DNA from: Caproicibacter sp002399225
GTDB lineage: Bacteria; Bacillota; Clostridia; Oscillospirales; Acutalibacteraceae
Reading direction: 5' to 3'
NCBI GenBank assembly: GCA_036756705.1
Contig: DAIOKN010000008.1
Span: 1-64,000 of the forward strand
DNA: 64,000 bases
The first letter of the stretch is position 1. Every line of letters starts with the position of its first letter. Positions 34,783 through 43,373 of the stretch are shown piece after piece. The notes under the pieces were generated by a model that saw only the letters and a program-made list of their open reading frames with translations, did no database searches and was not told the DNA's origin. A program made the position numbers and the translations under genes.

Positions 34783-36004
34783 GTTTTTCCGCCTCCTCCG
34801 CAAGCGTTTCGGAATCAATCATGGCTTTCGGCGCAATCACGGCTCCGGGCGGAATGGAACAGCCGTTCCCCACAACCGCCACTCCCCAGGCATCTTTATC
34901 GGCGATATCCTCCGGCCGCGCGCCGATCTTTGCCCCCCGGCCGATCACGCAGTCTTCGGCGACAATGGCGTACTGCACGACGGCCCCTTCCTCCACGCGG
35001 GTGTTCGGCATAATGATCGAGTCGCGCACCACCGCGCCCGGGGCAATGGTAACGCCGGAAAAGAGAACGGCAAAGTCGATCTCTCCATAGACGCTTCCGC
35101 CTTCCGCCACCAGCGAGTTCTGCACCTTGGCCTCCCCACCGATATAGTGGGGCGGCATGACGGGATTGCGGGTGTAAATTTTCCAGTCCTCCTCGTTCAG
35201 ATCCAGCGGAACGTTCGGATCGAGCAAATCCATATTGGATTCCCACAGGCTGTCAATGGTCCCCACGTCTTTCCAGTAGCCCTCAAAGCGGTAGGCGAAA
35301 ATGCGCTCCCCCGCTTTCAGCATGGCCGGAAGCACGTTCTTGCCGAAATCATTGGAAGAATGCGGGTCGGCCTCGTCCGCTTCCAGATAACTTCTGAGCT
35401 TGTTCCAGCTGAACACATAAATACCCATGGAGGCCTGATTATTTTTGGGGTGTTTCGGTTTCTCATCAAACTCATAGACAGACTCGTCCGAATTGGTGTT
35501 TAAAATTCCAAACCGGGAGGCTTCCTCCAGCGAAACCTCAATGGTCGCGATGGTGCAGTCCGCCTCCTTCTTCTTGTGGTAAGCAATCATCCGGGAATAG
35601 TCCATCTTGTAAATATGATCGCCAGAAAGAACAATGACATAGTCGGGATGGTAGCGTTCGATAAATGGGATATTCTGATAAATCGCATTGGCGGTACCCT
35701 TGTACCAGTCGGAACCGCGGCTGCGCTGAAACGGCGGCAGCACATGGACCCCTCCGTTCATACTATCCAAATCCCACGGCTGCCCGTTCCCAATATATTC
35801 ATTCAGAATCAGAGGCTGGTACTGTGTGAGAACGCCGACGGTTTCAATTCCGGAATTGACACAGTTGGAAAGTGGAAAATCAATGATCCTGTACTTGCTG
35901 CCATAAGGGACTGCCGGCTTTGCCAGATTTTTTGTCAGCACTCCGAGCCTGCTGCCCTGGCCGCCCGCCAGCAGCATGGCCACGACCGGTTGTTTCGGCA
36001 ACAT
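34769..36004 (-). CDS. glgC: Glucose-1-phosphate adenylyltransferase
   Basis: A 411-residue catalytic ADP-glucose pyrophosphorylase. It has MLLAGGQGSRLGVLTKNLAK (nucleotide loop), YRIIDFPLSNCVNSG, LSGDHIYKMDY (metal-binding Asp) and EFDEKPKHPKNN. A C-terminal hexapeptide-type beta-helix starts near residue 295. It commits glucose-1-phosphate to glycogen and is usually allosterically controlled. It lies 19 bases after glgB. Confidence 0.97.
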   Translation of the reverse strand: MLPKQPVVAMLLAGGQGSRLGVLTKNLAKPAVPYGSKYRIIDFPLSNCVNSGIETVGVLTQYQPLILNEYIGNGQPWDLDSMNGGVHVLPPFQRSRGSDWYKGTANAIYQNIPFIERYHPDYVIVLSGDHIYKMDYSRMIAYHKKKEADCTIATIEVSLEEASRFGILNTNSDESVYEFDEKPKHPKNNQASMGIYVFSWNKLRSYLEADEADPHSSNDFGKNVLPAMLKAGERIFAYRFEGYWKDVGTIDSLWESNMDLLDPNVPLDLNEEDWKIYTRNPVMPPHYIGGEAKVQNSLVAEGGSVYGEIDFAVLFSGVTIAPGAVVRDSIIMPNTRVEEGAVVQYAIVAEDCVIGRGAKIGARPEDIADKDAWGVAVVGNGCSIPPGAVIAPKAMIDSETLAEEAEKHARE

Positions 36005-36023
36005 ATTATCTCTCCTTCCTTTT

Positions 36024-37988
36024 TTAGGCCTCTGTTTTACAAGTTCTGCCGCGCCCGCCGCCTTTTTTCGAACGGGACGGGCTCGGCCTGCGCCATCTGC
36101 ATTTGAGGTAAATGACGGAAAGCGGAGGCAGGGTCAGGCTGATGGACTGTTCGCAGCCGTGCATCGGCACTTTCTCGCTTCGAATGGAGGAACCATTGCT
36201 GATGCCGCTGCCGCCATACTCGGCCGCATCGGAGGAAAACACCTCTTCATAGATTCCGTCATACGGTGCGCCGATACAGTAATTGTCCCGCCGCACCGGC
36301 TGAAAATTGCAGACCGCAATCAGTTCTCTGCCCGATTTGTCGATCCTCCGGAACGCAATGACGCTCTGGGTATAGTCGTCATTGGAAATCCAGGAAAACC
36401 CTTCCCAGGAAAAGTCTATTTCCCACAGCGCCGGCGTATTCAGGTAAAAGTGATTGAGGTCATGAAAAAATTTTTTCTGTTTGCTGTGCTGCTCGTAATC
36501 CAGCAACATCCAGTCAAGCTCTTTTCTGTAGTCCCATTCGCTGAACTGGCTGAATTCCGTTCCCATAAAAATCAGCTTTTTTCCCGGGTGCGCCATCATA
36601 TAGCACAGAAATGCGCGCACTCCCGCGAATTTCTGCTCATACTCCCCCGGCATTTTGGAAATCAGCGAACGTTTTCCGTAAACCACTTCATCATGGGAAA
36701 TCGGCAGGATAAAATTTTCAGAGAAGGCATAGAAAAACGAAAAGGTGAGATTGTCGTGGTTAAACGGCCGATAGACCGGGTCCAGCGCCATATAATGCAG
36801 CATATCGTTCATCCAGCCCATATTCCATTTATAGTTAAAACCCAGTCCCCCGGAGTAAGTCGGGCGGGAAACCATCGGCCAGGCGGTGGATTCCTCCGCG
36901 ATCATCATCACATCTGGGAAACGGGCAAAAACGGTTTCGTTCAGTTTTTGCAGAAATGCAACGGCCTCCAGATTCTCTCTTCCGCCGTTCTGATTGGGGA
37001 CCCATTCCCCTTCTTTGCGGCTGTAATCCAGGTAGAGCATTGAGGCGACGGCGTCCACCCGAATGCCGTCCACATGGTATTTCTCCAGCCAGAAAACCGC
37101 ACTGGAAATCAAGAAGCTGACCACTTCCCTGCGCCCGTAATCAAAGACCAGTGTTCCCCACTCCTTATGCTCCCCTTTCCTCGGGTCCGCATATTCATAG
37201 CACGGTGTTCCGTCAAACCGCGCCAGCCCGAATTCATCCTTTGGGAAATGTGCCGGAACCCAGTCTATAATCACGCCGATCTTGTTCTCATGGCATTTTT
37301 CCACAAACCTCATGAGCTGTTTCGGTTCGCCATATCGGCAGGTCGGGGCGAAATATCCCGTCACCTGATACCCCCAGGAACCCTCATAGGGATATTCGGT
37401 GACCGGCAAAAGCTCCACATGCGTGTAACCCATCTCTTTCAGGTATGGTACAAGCTGATCCGCCAGTTCTTCATAGGTCAGGGAACTGCCGTCTTCGTGC
37501 CTTTTCCAAGACCCGGGATGAACCTCATAAATGTTGACCGGCTGGCTGTAATGCGGCTTTGCCGCTTTATGTCTGAACCAGGCGCGGTCTTTCCAGGGAA
37601 ATCCTTCAATATCGTAATATTTGGAAGCTTTTCCTTCTCCGGCCTCAAAATGATAAGCATAAGGGTCACTTTTGTACAGCGTTCGGCCATCCGATGTGAC
37701 AATACAGAATTTGTAAGCGTCAAACCGTTTCCACACTCCCGGCAAAAAACATTCCCAAACGCCCCCGCCGATCGGTTCCATCTGATCCTGCCCAGCCTGC
37801 CACCGGTTGAAATCGCCGACTACGGAGATTTTCTCGGCGTTTGGAGCCCATACGCGGCAAACCATGCCTTCCTGCCCCTCGCGGGCAGAGCGGTGAACTC
37901 CCAGATAATCGAAAGCTCTGGCGTTTGTTCCATCCAAAAACCCGGCCAGCGGCGGGTCCATGCCGTTCTGCATTTTCATCTTCCGCAT
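36024..37988 (-). CDS. glgB: 1,4-alpha-glucan branching enzyme
   Basis: A 654-residue GH13 enzyme that introduces alpha-1,6 branches. The N-terminal CBM48 domain includes RVWAPNAEKISVVGDFNRW. Catalytic motifs are VIIDWVPAHFPKDEFGLARF, DGIRVDAVASMLYLDY (nucleophile Asp), MMIAEESTAWP (acid Glu) and LPISHDEVVYGKRSL. The C-terminal beta domain contains VCNFQPV. The start at 37988 (MRKMKMQNG) follows GGGGG; a longer frame to 38024 would overlap the -10 box. It is the first gene of glgBCDA. No glgP is present in the operon. Confidence 0.96.
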   Translation of the reverse strand: MRKMKMQNGMDPPLAGFLDGTNARAFDYLGVHRSAREGQEGMVCRVWAPNAEKISVVGDFNRWQAGQDQMEPIGGGVWECFLPGVWKRFDAYKFCIVTSDGRTLYKSDPYAYHFEAGEGKASKYYDIEGFPWKDRAWFRHKAAKPHYSQPVNIYEVHPGSWKRHEDGSSLTYEELADQLVPYLKEMGYTHVELLPVTEYPYEGSWGYQVTGYFAPTCRYGEPKQLMRFVEKCHENKIGVIIDWVPAHFPKDEFGLARFDGTPCYEYADPRKGEHKEWGTLVFDYGRREVVSFLISSAVFWLEKYHVDGIRVDAVASMLYLDYSRKEGEWVPNQNGGRENLEAVAFLQKLNETVFARFPDVMMIAEESTAWPMVSRPTYSGGLGFNYKWNMGWMNDMLHYMALDPVYRPFNHDNLTFSFFYAFSENFILPISHDEVVYGKRSLISKMPGEYEQKFAGVRAFLCYMMAHPGKKLIFMGTEFSQFSEWDYRKELDWMLLDYEQHSKQKKFFHDLNHFYLNTPALWEIDFSWEGFSWISNDDYTQSVIAFRRIDKSGRELIAVCNFQPVRRDNYCIGAPYDGIYEEVFSSDAAEYGGSGISNGSSIRSEKVPMHGCEQSISLTLPPLSVIYLKCRWRRPSPSRSKKGGGRGRTCKTEA

Positions 37989-38019
37989 GCTGCTTGGCCC
38001 CCTTATTTTTTGTAATTTT

Positions 38020-38047
38020 ATCATAACACAATCTGGAAAAATATCAA
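38020..38047 (-). promoter_or_regulatory. Promoter of the glycogen operon
   Basis: On the minus strand TTGATA (complement of 38042-38047), 16 bases and TATGAT (complement of 38020-38025) form the likely sigma-A site, about 30 bases before the glgB start codon. Confidence 0.7.
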
Positions 38048-38165
38048 GATATTTAGTGATTATTGGTTGTATTTTTCACTATAAAAACAAATTTTTTGTT
38101 TGTTTTGTTAAAAAATTGGGGTGATTTTCTTCCTAATAAAGGCGTTGTGCCTGAAAAAAGCGCAG

Positions 38166-38214
38166 ACAAAAATACCCTTTCCCGCAGCAGCGTCCATGTT
38201 CCGGGAAAGGGTAT
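38166..38214 (-). terminator. Terminator of the uronate operon
   Basis: A 13-bp perfect stem (38172-38184 with 38202-38214) is followed on the minus strand by TTTTTG. It lies about 160 bases past kdgK. The remaining intergenic bases, 38215-38375, show no convincing gene. Confidence 0.75.
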
Positions 38215-38375
38215 TCAAGCGGACCTGACAAAAAAGGGACTGATTCGCTGATCCTTTGAAGCAGCAGCGAAATTTTCGCTCTGATTTAAACCGCTGTCAT
38301 CTGCTCCATAAAGCCGATGAGGACCCGCCGGCTCAAGACAGCTTTCTCCTAACGGATAGGGCAGCAATCCTCGTC

Positions 38376-39320
38376 TTAACATTTTTTTATGGATGACTCG
38401 CATTTTTCAAGGATTTCTCGTGTCGGCAGGCCCTCGTTGTCACCTTCGACCGTCGTCTGCAGGGCCCCGATAATATTTCCGCGCATCACAGCATCTTTCA
38501 GGGAAAGGCCCTCCAGGCGTCCACTGATAACACCCACAGCAAAACCGTCTCCGGCTCCCACTCTATCTACAATTTTACCAGAATCAAAGCAAGGAAGATA
38601 TGCATCTACCGTCGCACTTTTGACATAGGCGCCTTTCGGCCCGATTTTTACGGCAACATCCTTCACGCCTTTGGAAAGATAGTAATCGGCGATCTCTTCA
38701 GGTTTGCAAAACCCCGTAAGCGTCTTGCCTTCCGAAATGCCGGGCATCACCATGTCACTTTGGCAAGCGATCCGATTCAGCGTTTCTGCCATGGTAGCCT
38801 TATCCGGCCAGAGACTTGGCCTCAGATTTGGATCAAAAGAGAGATAGACTTTGTTTTCCTTTGCGCGCTCTATCAGTCTGAACGTTGCTGCAAGGCAGCT
38901 TTCGCTGAGTGCACATGGAATACCCGTGATATGGACATGGCTGATCTCGTCAAAAGGGATGTTGTCGATATCTTTGGGGGTAATATGAGAAGCAGCAGAA
39001 TCTTTTCTAAAATAAGCTGTTTCAGGTTCACGTGATTTATTTTTCAGCATAAATCCTGTAAGATGCTTGTCGGCAAAGCTGATCCCGGAAAGATCAAAAT
39101 TCCTGTCACGCATACTATCATAAATGTATGCGCCAAACGGGTCATTTTTCCCAAGCTTCGTAATGTAAAGCGGAGTATGACCGAGCCGTTTCAGACCGAT
39201 GCATACGTTCAGCTCGGCACCTGCAAGGGATTTCTTAAAAGTCCGGGCATCTTTCAGAGGGCCGGATTCCTGTGCGGTAAACAGAACCATCGGTTCTCCA
39301 AACGTCACCACTTTTGCCAT
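38376..39320 (-). CDS. kdgK: 2-dehydro-3-deoxygluconokinase (PfkB family)
   Basis: A 314-residue ribokinase-family sugar kinase. GEPMVLFTAQESGP opens the protein and AGAELNVCIGLKRLG binds substrate. SFDPNLRPSLWPD precedes the anion-hole motif RVGAGDGFAVGVISG with its catalytic Asp near residue 256. It phosphorylates 2-keto-3-deoxygluconate (KDG) to KDPG for the aldolase encoded next to it. It is the last gene of the kdu/TRAP operon, which fixes the substrate call. GGAGG precedes the start. Confidence 0.92.
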   Translation of the reverse strand: MAKVVTFGEPMVLFTAQESGPLKDARTFKKSLAGAELNVCIGLKRLGHTPLYITKLGKNDPFGAYIYDSMRDRNFDLSGISFADKHLTGFMLKNKSREPETAYFRKDSAASHITPKDIDNIPFDEISHVHITGIPCALSESCLAATFRLIERAKENKVYLSFDPNLRPSLWPDKATMAETLNRIACQSDMVMPGISEGKTLTGFCKPEEIADYYLSKGVKDVAVKIGPKGAYVKSATVDAYLPCFDSGKIVDRVGAGDGFAVGVISGRLEGLSLKDAVMRGNIIGALQTTVEGDNEGLPTREILEKCESSIKKC

Positions 39321-39355
39321 TTGACTTCCTCCAATATCATGAAATAAATTTTTAC

Positions 39356-40324
39356 TTAAAGTCTCTGTCGGATGTGAACGGCAAACCCTCCGAATTCATG
39401 CTGTAAATAGATTGAAACCGTCTTATTTTCTTTTACAGCACGGCTTTCTTCCCGAAAGGCAACTCCGGCACAACTTAAATGAAATTCTGCACGTGAAATA
39501 TTGTTGGTATCAATGGCGATATGTCCATTTTCTCCCAAGCCTTTTGAATTGACAACTTCAATACCGGTACCCACAAATTCAGAACTTTCACCTTCCGTTA
39601 CCGGAAAGCCAAAAGTCTTTGCAAATTCATAGGAAAGCTTTTTCCCCGCTTCCATGTTTTTGGTGTTGATCCCTACATGTGCCACTTCAAATCTAAGCAG
39701 TTTTTTAACAGATCTTCGGGCCATATCGGTAATTGCAGTCCAATTTTCAGAAGCGATATCCGCTTTTTTGCAAAGCCACCCGCCGCCGATCGCATGAATA
39801 CAGTTGCAATTTACGTAATCGGAAAGGTTTTCAAGATTGATTCCGCCTGTCGGGATGAACTTTACCCTATTGTATAGCGCGGCAAGGCTTTCGCACGCTT
39901 TTGCCCCGCCGCTGTTTTCCGCCGGGAAAAATTTCAATATGGTAAGTCCCATTGAAACCGCCTTTTGTATTTCAGTTGCGGACATACAGCCCGGAATGAC
40001 CGGGATATCCTTGCTCATACACCAACGAACCGTTTCTTCGTCAAACCCCGGTGACACAATATAATTGGCACCGGCTTTTACCGCCTGCTCTGCCTGCTTT
40101 TTGTTCAGCACGGTCCCGGCACCAACTAAAAATTCGGGCAATTCTTTTCTGATTTGGGAAATCCCCGCAAGGGCATACTCGGTCCGGAGCGTCACCTCCA
40201 CGGTATCAATCCCGCCGTTTCTGAGTGCTTTCGCCAGAGGCACGGCATGCTCAGCGCAGTCTAAAACCGCTGTAGGAATGAGGCCGATTTTTCCCAGCCG
40301 GTCTAAAACACGGTTTCCATCCAT
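39356..40324 (-). CDS. KDPG/KHG aldolase with extra C-terminal VOC-like domain
   Basis: A 322-residue protein. Residues 1-210 form a class I KDPG/4-hydroxy-2-oxoglutarate aldolase: VEVTLRTEYAL (Glu), VGAGTVLN, YIVSPGF, then the Schiff-base Lys in LTILKFFPAE and FIPTGGINLENL. This half would split KDPG to pyruvate and glyceraldehyde-3-phosphate. Residues 211-322 are an added domain beginning FEVAHVGINTKN and ending LQHEFGGFAVHIRQRL. Its beta-rich pattern resembles glyoxalase/VOC folds, though metal ligands are not obvious. The standard enzyme is about 210 residues, so this is a fusion. Confidence 0.85.
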   Translation of the reverse strand: MDGNRVLDRLGKIGLIPTAVLDCAEHAVPLAKALRNGGIDTVEVTLRTEYALAGISQIRKELPEFLVGAGTVLNKKQAEQAVKAGANYIVSPGFDEETVRWCMSKDIPVIPGCMSATEIQKAVSMGLTILKFFPAENSGGAKACESLAALYNRVKFIPTGGINLENLSDYVNCNCIHAIGGGWLCKKADIASENWTAITDMARRSVKKLLRFEVAHVGINTKNMEAGKKLSYEFAKTFGFPVTEGESSEFVGTGIEVVNSKGLGENGHIAIDTNNISRAEFHLSCAGVAFREESRAVKENKTVSIYLQHEFGGFAVHIRQRL

Positions 40325-40511
40325 TTATGTCACTCCTGTCAGTTTTTGATTTTTATTCACTTTCGGAAATTCTGAATACCCCCAGCTTCCTTCCCGCGTT
40401 TTGTCTGATCTCTCAACCGGCACCAAGCATTCGGGAATGATGGAAATCATCCTGGCATTTTCCAGAATGCATCAAGATAGATCAGCACCATTCATTCTTA
40501 TCTTTCTATTC

Positions 40512-41270
40512 CTATTGTGCAAGATAGCCGCCGTCGACCGGGATAATGGCTCCACTGATATAATCGGATGCTTCCGAGGCCAAAAAAACAATAATGCCCT
40601 TTACATCGTCGGGGGTTCCCCATCTTCCGGCCGGAATTCTTGACAGGATCTCCTGATTCCGCTTCGGATCTTGAATCAGATTTACATTCATGTCCGTCGC
40701 CATATATCCGGGTGCAACGGCATTTACGTTGATTCCCCTGCCTGCCCATTCGTTGGAAAGCGCTTTCGTCAGCTGGGCGACTCCGCCTTTGCTGGCCGCA
40801 TAAGCCGGCACCGTATATCCTCCGAAAAAGCTAAGCATGGAAGCGACATTAATGATTTTTCCTTTCCCCTGCTTAAGCATGAGTCGCCCCGCTAACTGAC
40901 ACAGTTGAAAGACTGCGTTCAAATTGACATTGATGACATCATCCCAGTCATTGAAAGCGAAATCTTCACATCTATTTCGCCTTTGAATCCCGGCGCAATT
41001 CACTAAAATATCCAACTTGCCTCCGACCATGGCGACTGCTTTCTCAAAAGCGGCGGGGACTTTTTCCCGATCTCCCAAATCGGCCTTGACGCCAAACACG
41101 TCGTATCCTTTCTGCTTAAGTTCATCCACAGTGGAAAAGACTCTGTCGCTGGATGCAAGAATCACTACTTTTGCCCCGGCTTCACACAAAGCTTCGGACA
41201 TTCCTTTTCCCAAGCCTCTGGTTCCGCCTGTCACGATCGCGTTTTTATCAGCCAAACTAAAACGATTCAT
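40512..41270 (-). CDS. kduD: 2-deoxy-D-gluconate/2-keto-3-deoxygluconate dehydrogenase (SDR)
   Basis: A 252-residue short-chain dehydrogenase. The nucleotide motif TGGTRGLGKG is near residues 14-23, NCAGIQRR near 90, the catalytic Ser is in NVASMLSFFGG and the YAASK motif follows. The family-typical GINVNAVAPGYMATDMN is also present. In uronate pathways KduD reduces 2,5-diketo-3-deoxygluconate (from KduI) to KDG. Co-location with kduI and kdgK supports this, although related SDRs act on other sugar acids. Confidence 0.85.
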   Translation of the reverse strand: MNRFSLADKNAIVTGGTRGLGKGMSEALCEAGAKVVILASSDRVFSTVDELKQKGYDVFGVKADLGDREKVPAAFEKAVAMVGGKLDILVNCAGIQRRNRCEDFAFNDWDDVINVNLNAVFQLCQLAGRLMLKQGKGKIINVASMLSFFGGYTVPAYAASKGGVAQLTKALSNEWAGRGINVNAVAPGYMATDMNVNLIQDPKRNQEILSRIPAGRWGTPDDVKGIIVFLASEASDYISGAIIPVDGGYLAQ

Positions 41271-41312
41271 TAGAAAATATCCTTTCTGAAAAATTCCAAA
41301 TTCTGCCTCCGC

Positions 41313-42314
41313 TTAAAATTGAAACATAACCTTAATGGCACCTGTCCCTCGGGCAGTCAACAGATCGAATCCCTTTTGAGCCTCCGCTGCCGGCAAAACA
41401 TGAGTGATGATTCTTTCATAATTACGCTCACTGCTAATGATTTTAGAGGCAATTAAAAAATCTTTTCTACGATAAACACGGATAAACTGAATTGAGGTTT
41501 CTTTGAACATCCCCTGGATCAACGGCATCTCAGCCGGTTTTTTATAAGCTGCAACAATAACAATGTGGCCATGAACCTTTATTACAGCAAGCAGCTCTTT
41601 CGCAACTGCCTGCACTCCCGCACAGTCAAAGACCCAGTCAAAGCCGTTATGATCCAGATTCTGCGTGATTGCCTCCAAATCCTGCTCAACCGGATCAATG
41701 ACATGAAATCCCATGGAACGGGCAATTTGGGCGCGGGAACGGTCCGGCTCAACCATCGTAACACTAGATGCACCCAGGATACGCAGAGTATTGGCAGTTG
41801 CCAGTCCAATGGTTCCGCAGCCGAAAACGAGAGCATTATCACCCGGTAAGAATTTACTTTCCCTTACCGCATGGACGGTAACTGCAACCGGTTCTACAAA
41901 CGCCCCCAATTTGTCGGAGACGGAATCATCCAGCGGAACAATTTTATCAAGAGGAGCCGCAACATATTCGGCCATACCGCCGCTGCAATCGATTCCCAAA
42001 AGCTTCAAAGTATTGCATACATGGGCATTTCCGGTCTTACACGGTTCACAGTGCCCGCAGGAAAGCAGCGGATAAACCGTTACGCGCGTGCCCCGGGGCA
42101 GATTTGGATAATCATTTACCATTGTCCCGGAGAATTCGTGACCGATGATCAGCGGCGCTTTTGCCCTAGGATGCGTCCCTGCATAAATATTCAAATCTGT
42201 TCCGCAAATTCCAGCGTAACTGACTTTAATCAGCCCCCAGCCTTCTTTTACTTCAGGCTCTGGGACATCTTTAAATGCAATTTTGCCTGCACCTTCATAT
42301 AAAATAGCCTTCAT
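41313..42314 (-). CDS. Zinc-dependent medium-chain alcohol/polyol dehydrogenase
   Basis: A 333-residue MDR enzyme. Catalytic zinc ligands are in AGICGTDLNIY (Cys37) and GHEFSG (His-Glu). The structural zinc cysteines are in CGHCEPCKTGNAHVC. The Rossmann motif is VFGCGTIGLATANTL. It resembles sorbitol, threonine and galactitol-phosphate dehydrogenases. Within this operon it probably oxidises or reduces a sugar acid such as a hexonate, feeding the KDG route, but the substrate cannot be named from sequence. Confidence 0.8.
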   Translation of the reverse strand: MKAILYEGAGKIAFKDVPEPEVKEGWGLIKVSYAGICGTDLNIYAGTHPRAKAPLIIGHEFSGTMVNDYPNLPRGTRVTVYPLLSCGHCEPCKTGNAHVCNTLKLLGIDCSGGMAEYVAAPLDKIVPLDDSVSDKLGAFVEPVAVTVHAVRESKFLPGDNALVFGCGTIGLATANTLRILGASSVTMVEPDRSRAQIARSMGFHVIDPVEQDLEAITQNLDHNGFDWVFDCAGVQAVAKELLAVIKVHGHIVIVAAYKKPAEMPLIQGMFKETSIQFIRVYRRKDFLIASKIISSERNYERIITHVLPAAEAQKGFDLLTARGTGAIKVMFQF

Positions 42315-42348
42315 TTCACATGACTCCTTTACGGATATACAGAAAAAG

Positions 42349-43314
42349 TTAAACTTTATTGACCGGATAATGCACTTTTTCGTTCTTCATAAACCGCACG
42401 GCTTCTTCAGCGCATTTACGTTTCAGTTCTTCAGCCGATTCCTCCGAATACCACGCCATGTGCGGCGTAATCAAAATATTCCGATGCCGGAATAAAGGGC
42501 TGGCCTTATCCAAAGGTTCATTCTTTAAAACATCAAGCGCTGCCCCTCCTATCTGCCCATTTTCTAGAGCTTTATCCAAGGCAGCTTCATCAATCAGACC
42601 ACCTCTCGCCACGTTAATGACATATGCCCCCTTTTTCATTTTGCAAAATTCATTTTTGCCAATGATATTTTGAGACTCGGATGTTAAAGAGCAGTGCAAA
42701 GAAATGACATCGGACTGTTCAATTAATTGGTCTTTTCCCACAAATTCCACATAATCGGGAAATACCCTGCCGGGTTTCTTGCAATCAGGGTCATAACCGA
42801 TTACTTTACAGCCTAAAGCATGGACCCTTTTGGCAAAAGCCGAACCAATTTTGCCAACTCCGAGAATACCAACCGTAAGGTCGGAAATTCTGTGGACAGG
42901 AATGCTTCTTTGATAATCCCATACGCCACTCTTGGTCAGATTACACATGAGGCAGGCTTTCCGAATCAAGCAAAGCATCAAGGTTAACGCATGATCGGCG
43001 ACCTCATTTGTCCCATAATCGGGTACATTGCACACCTGAATACCATATCGGGTCGCAGCATGGAGATCCACATTATCGACTCCAACGCCATAGCGGACAA
43101 TCAGCTTCAAGGTTGGAACGGCTTTAAATACGGTCTCATTCATCGGTGCATACTGATTCAAAAAAGCGACTGCACCGCGGCATTGTTCTATCACTTCTTT
43201 TTCGGACTTGCAGTGAAGCCAGCGAAAATCCATTCCCGCTTTTTCAAAAATTCTTTTTTCAATATTTACATCTTTATGGTCACAATCACAAATAATTATC
43301 TTCGGATTATTCAT
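42349..43314 (-). CDS. D-2-hydroxyacid dehydrogenase, CtBP-like
   Basis: A 321-residue NAD-dependent dehydrogenase of the phosphoglycerate dehydrogenase/CtBP group. RYGVGVDNVDLHAATRYGI precedes the NAD motif GILGVGKIGSAFAKRV. The catalytic Arg is in NVARGGLIDEAAL, the Glu in DVLKNEPLDKASPL and the His in ITPHMAWYSEES. The start at 43314 follows AAGGAG; the extended frame to 43350 has no support. A role in interconverting hydroxy- and keto-sugar acids in the same pathway is inferred from context only. Confidence 0.82.
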   Translation of the reverse strand: MNNPKIIICDCDHKDVNIEKRIFEKAGMDFRWLHCKSEKEVIEQCRGAVAFLNQYAPMNETVFKAVPTLKLIVRYGVGVDNVDLHAATRYGIQVCNVPDYGTNEVADHALTLMLCLIRKACLMCNLTKSGVWDYQRSIPVHRISDLTVGILGVGKIGSAFAKRVHALGCKVIGYDPDCKKPGRVFPDYVEFVGKDQLIEQSDVISLHCSLTSESQNIIGKNEFCKMKKGAYVINVARGGLIDEAALDKALENGQIGGAALDVLKNEPLDKASPLFRHRNILITPHMAWYSEESAEELKRKCAEEAVRFMKNEKVHYPVNKV

Positions 43315-43373
43315 ATTGCTTTTACTCCTTTTGACCGTCGAAAAGTTCACGTTATTGCTGCATCATTTCCGTT

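Noticed and set aside
38215..38403. A 62-codon minus-strand frame after kdgK
   Set aside because: It overlaps the kdgK end, has no ribosome binding site and lies in the untranslated tail before the operon terminator.
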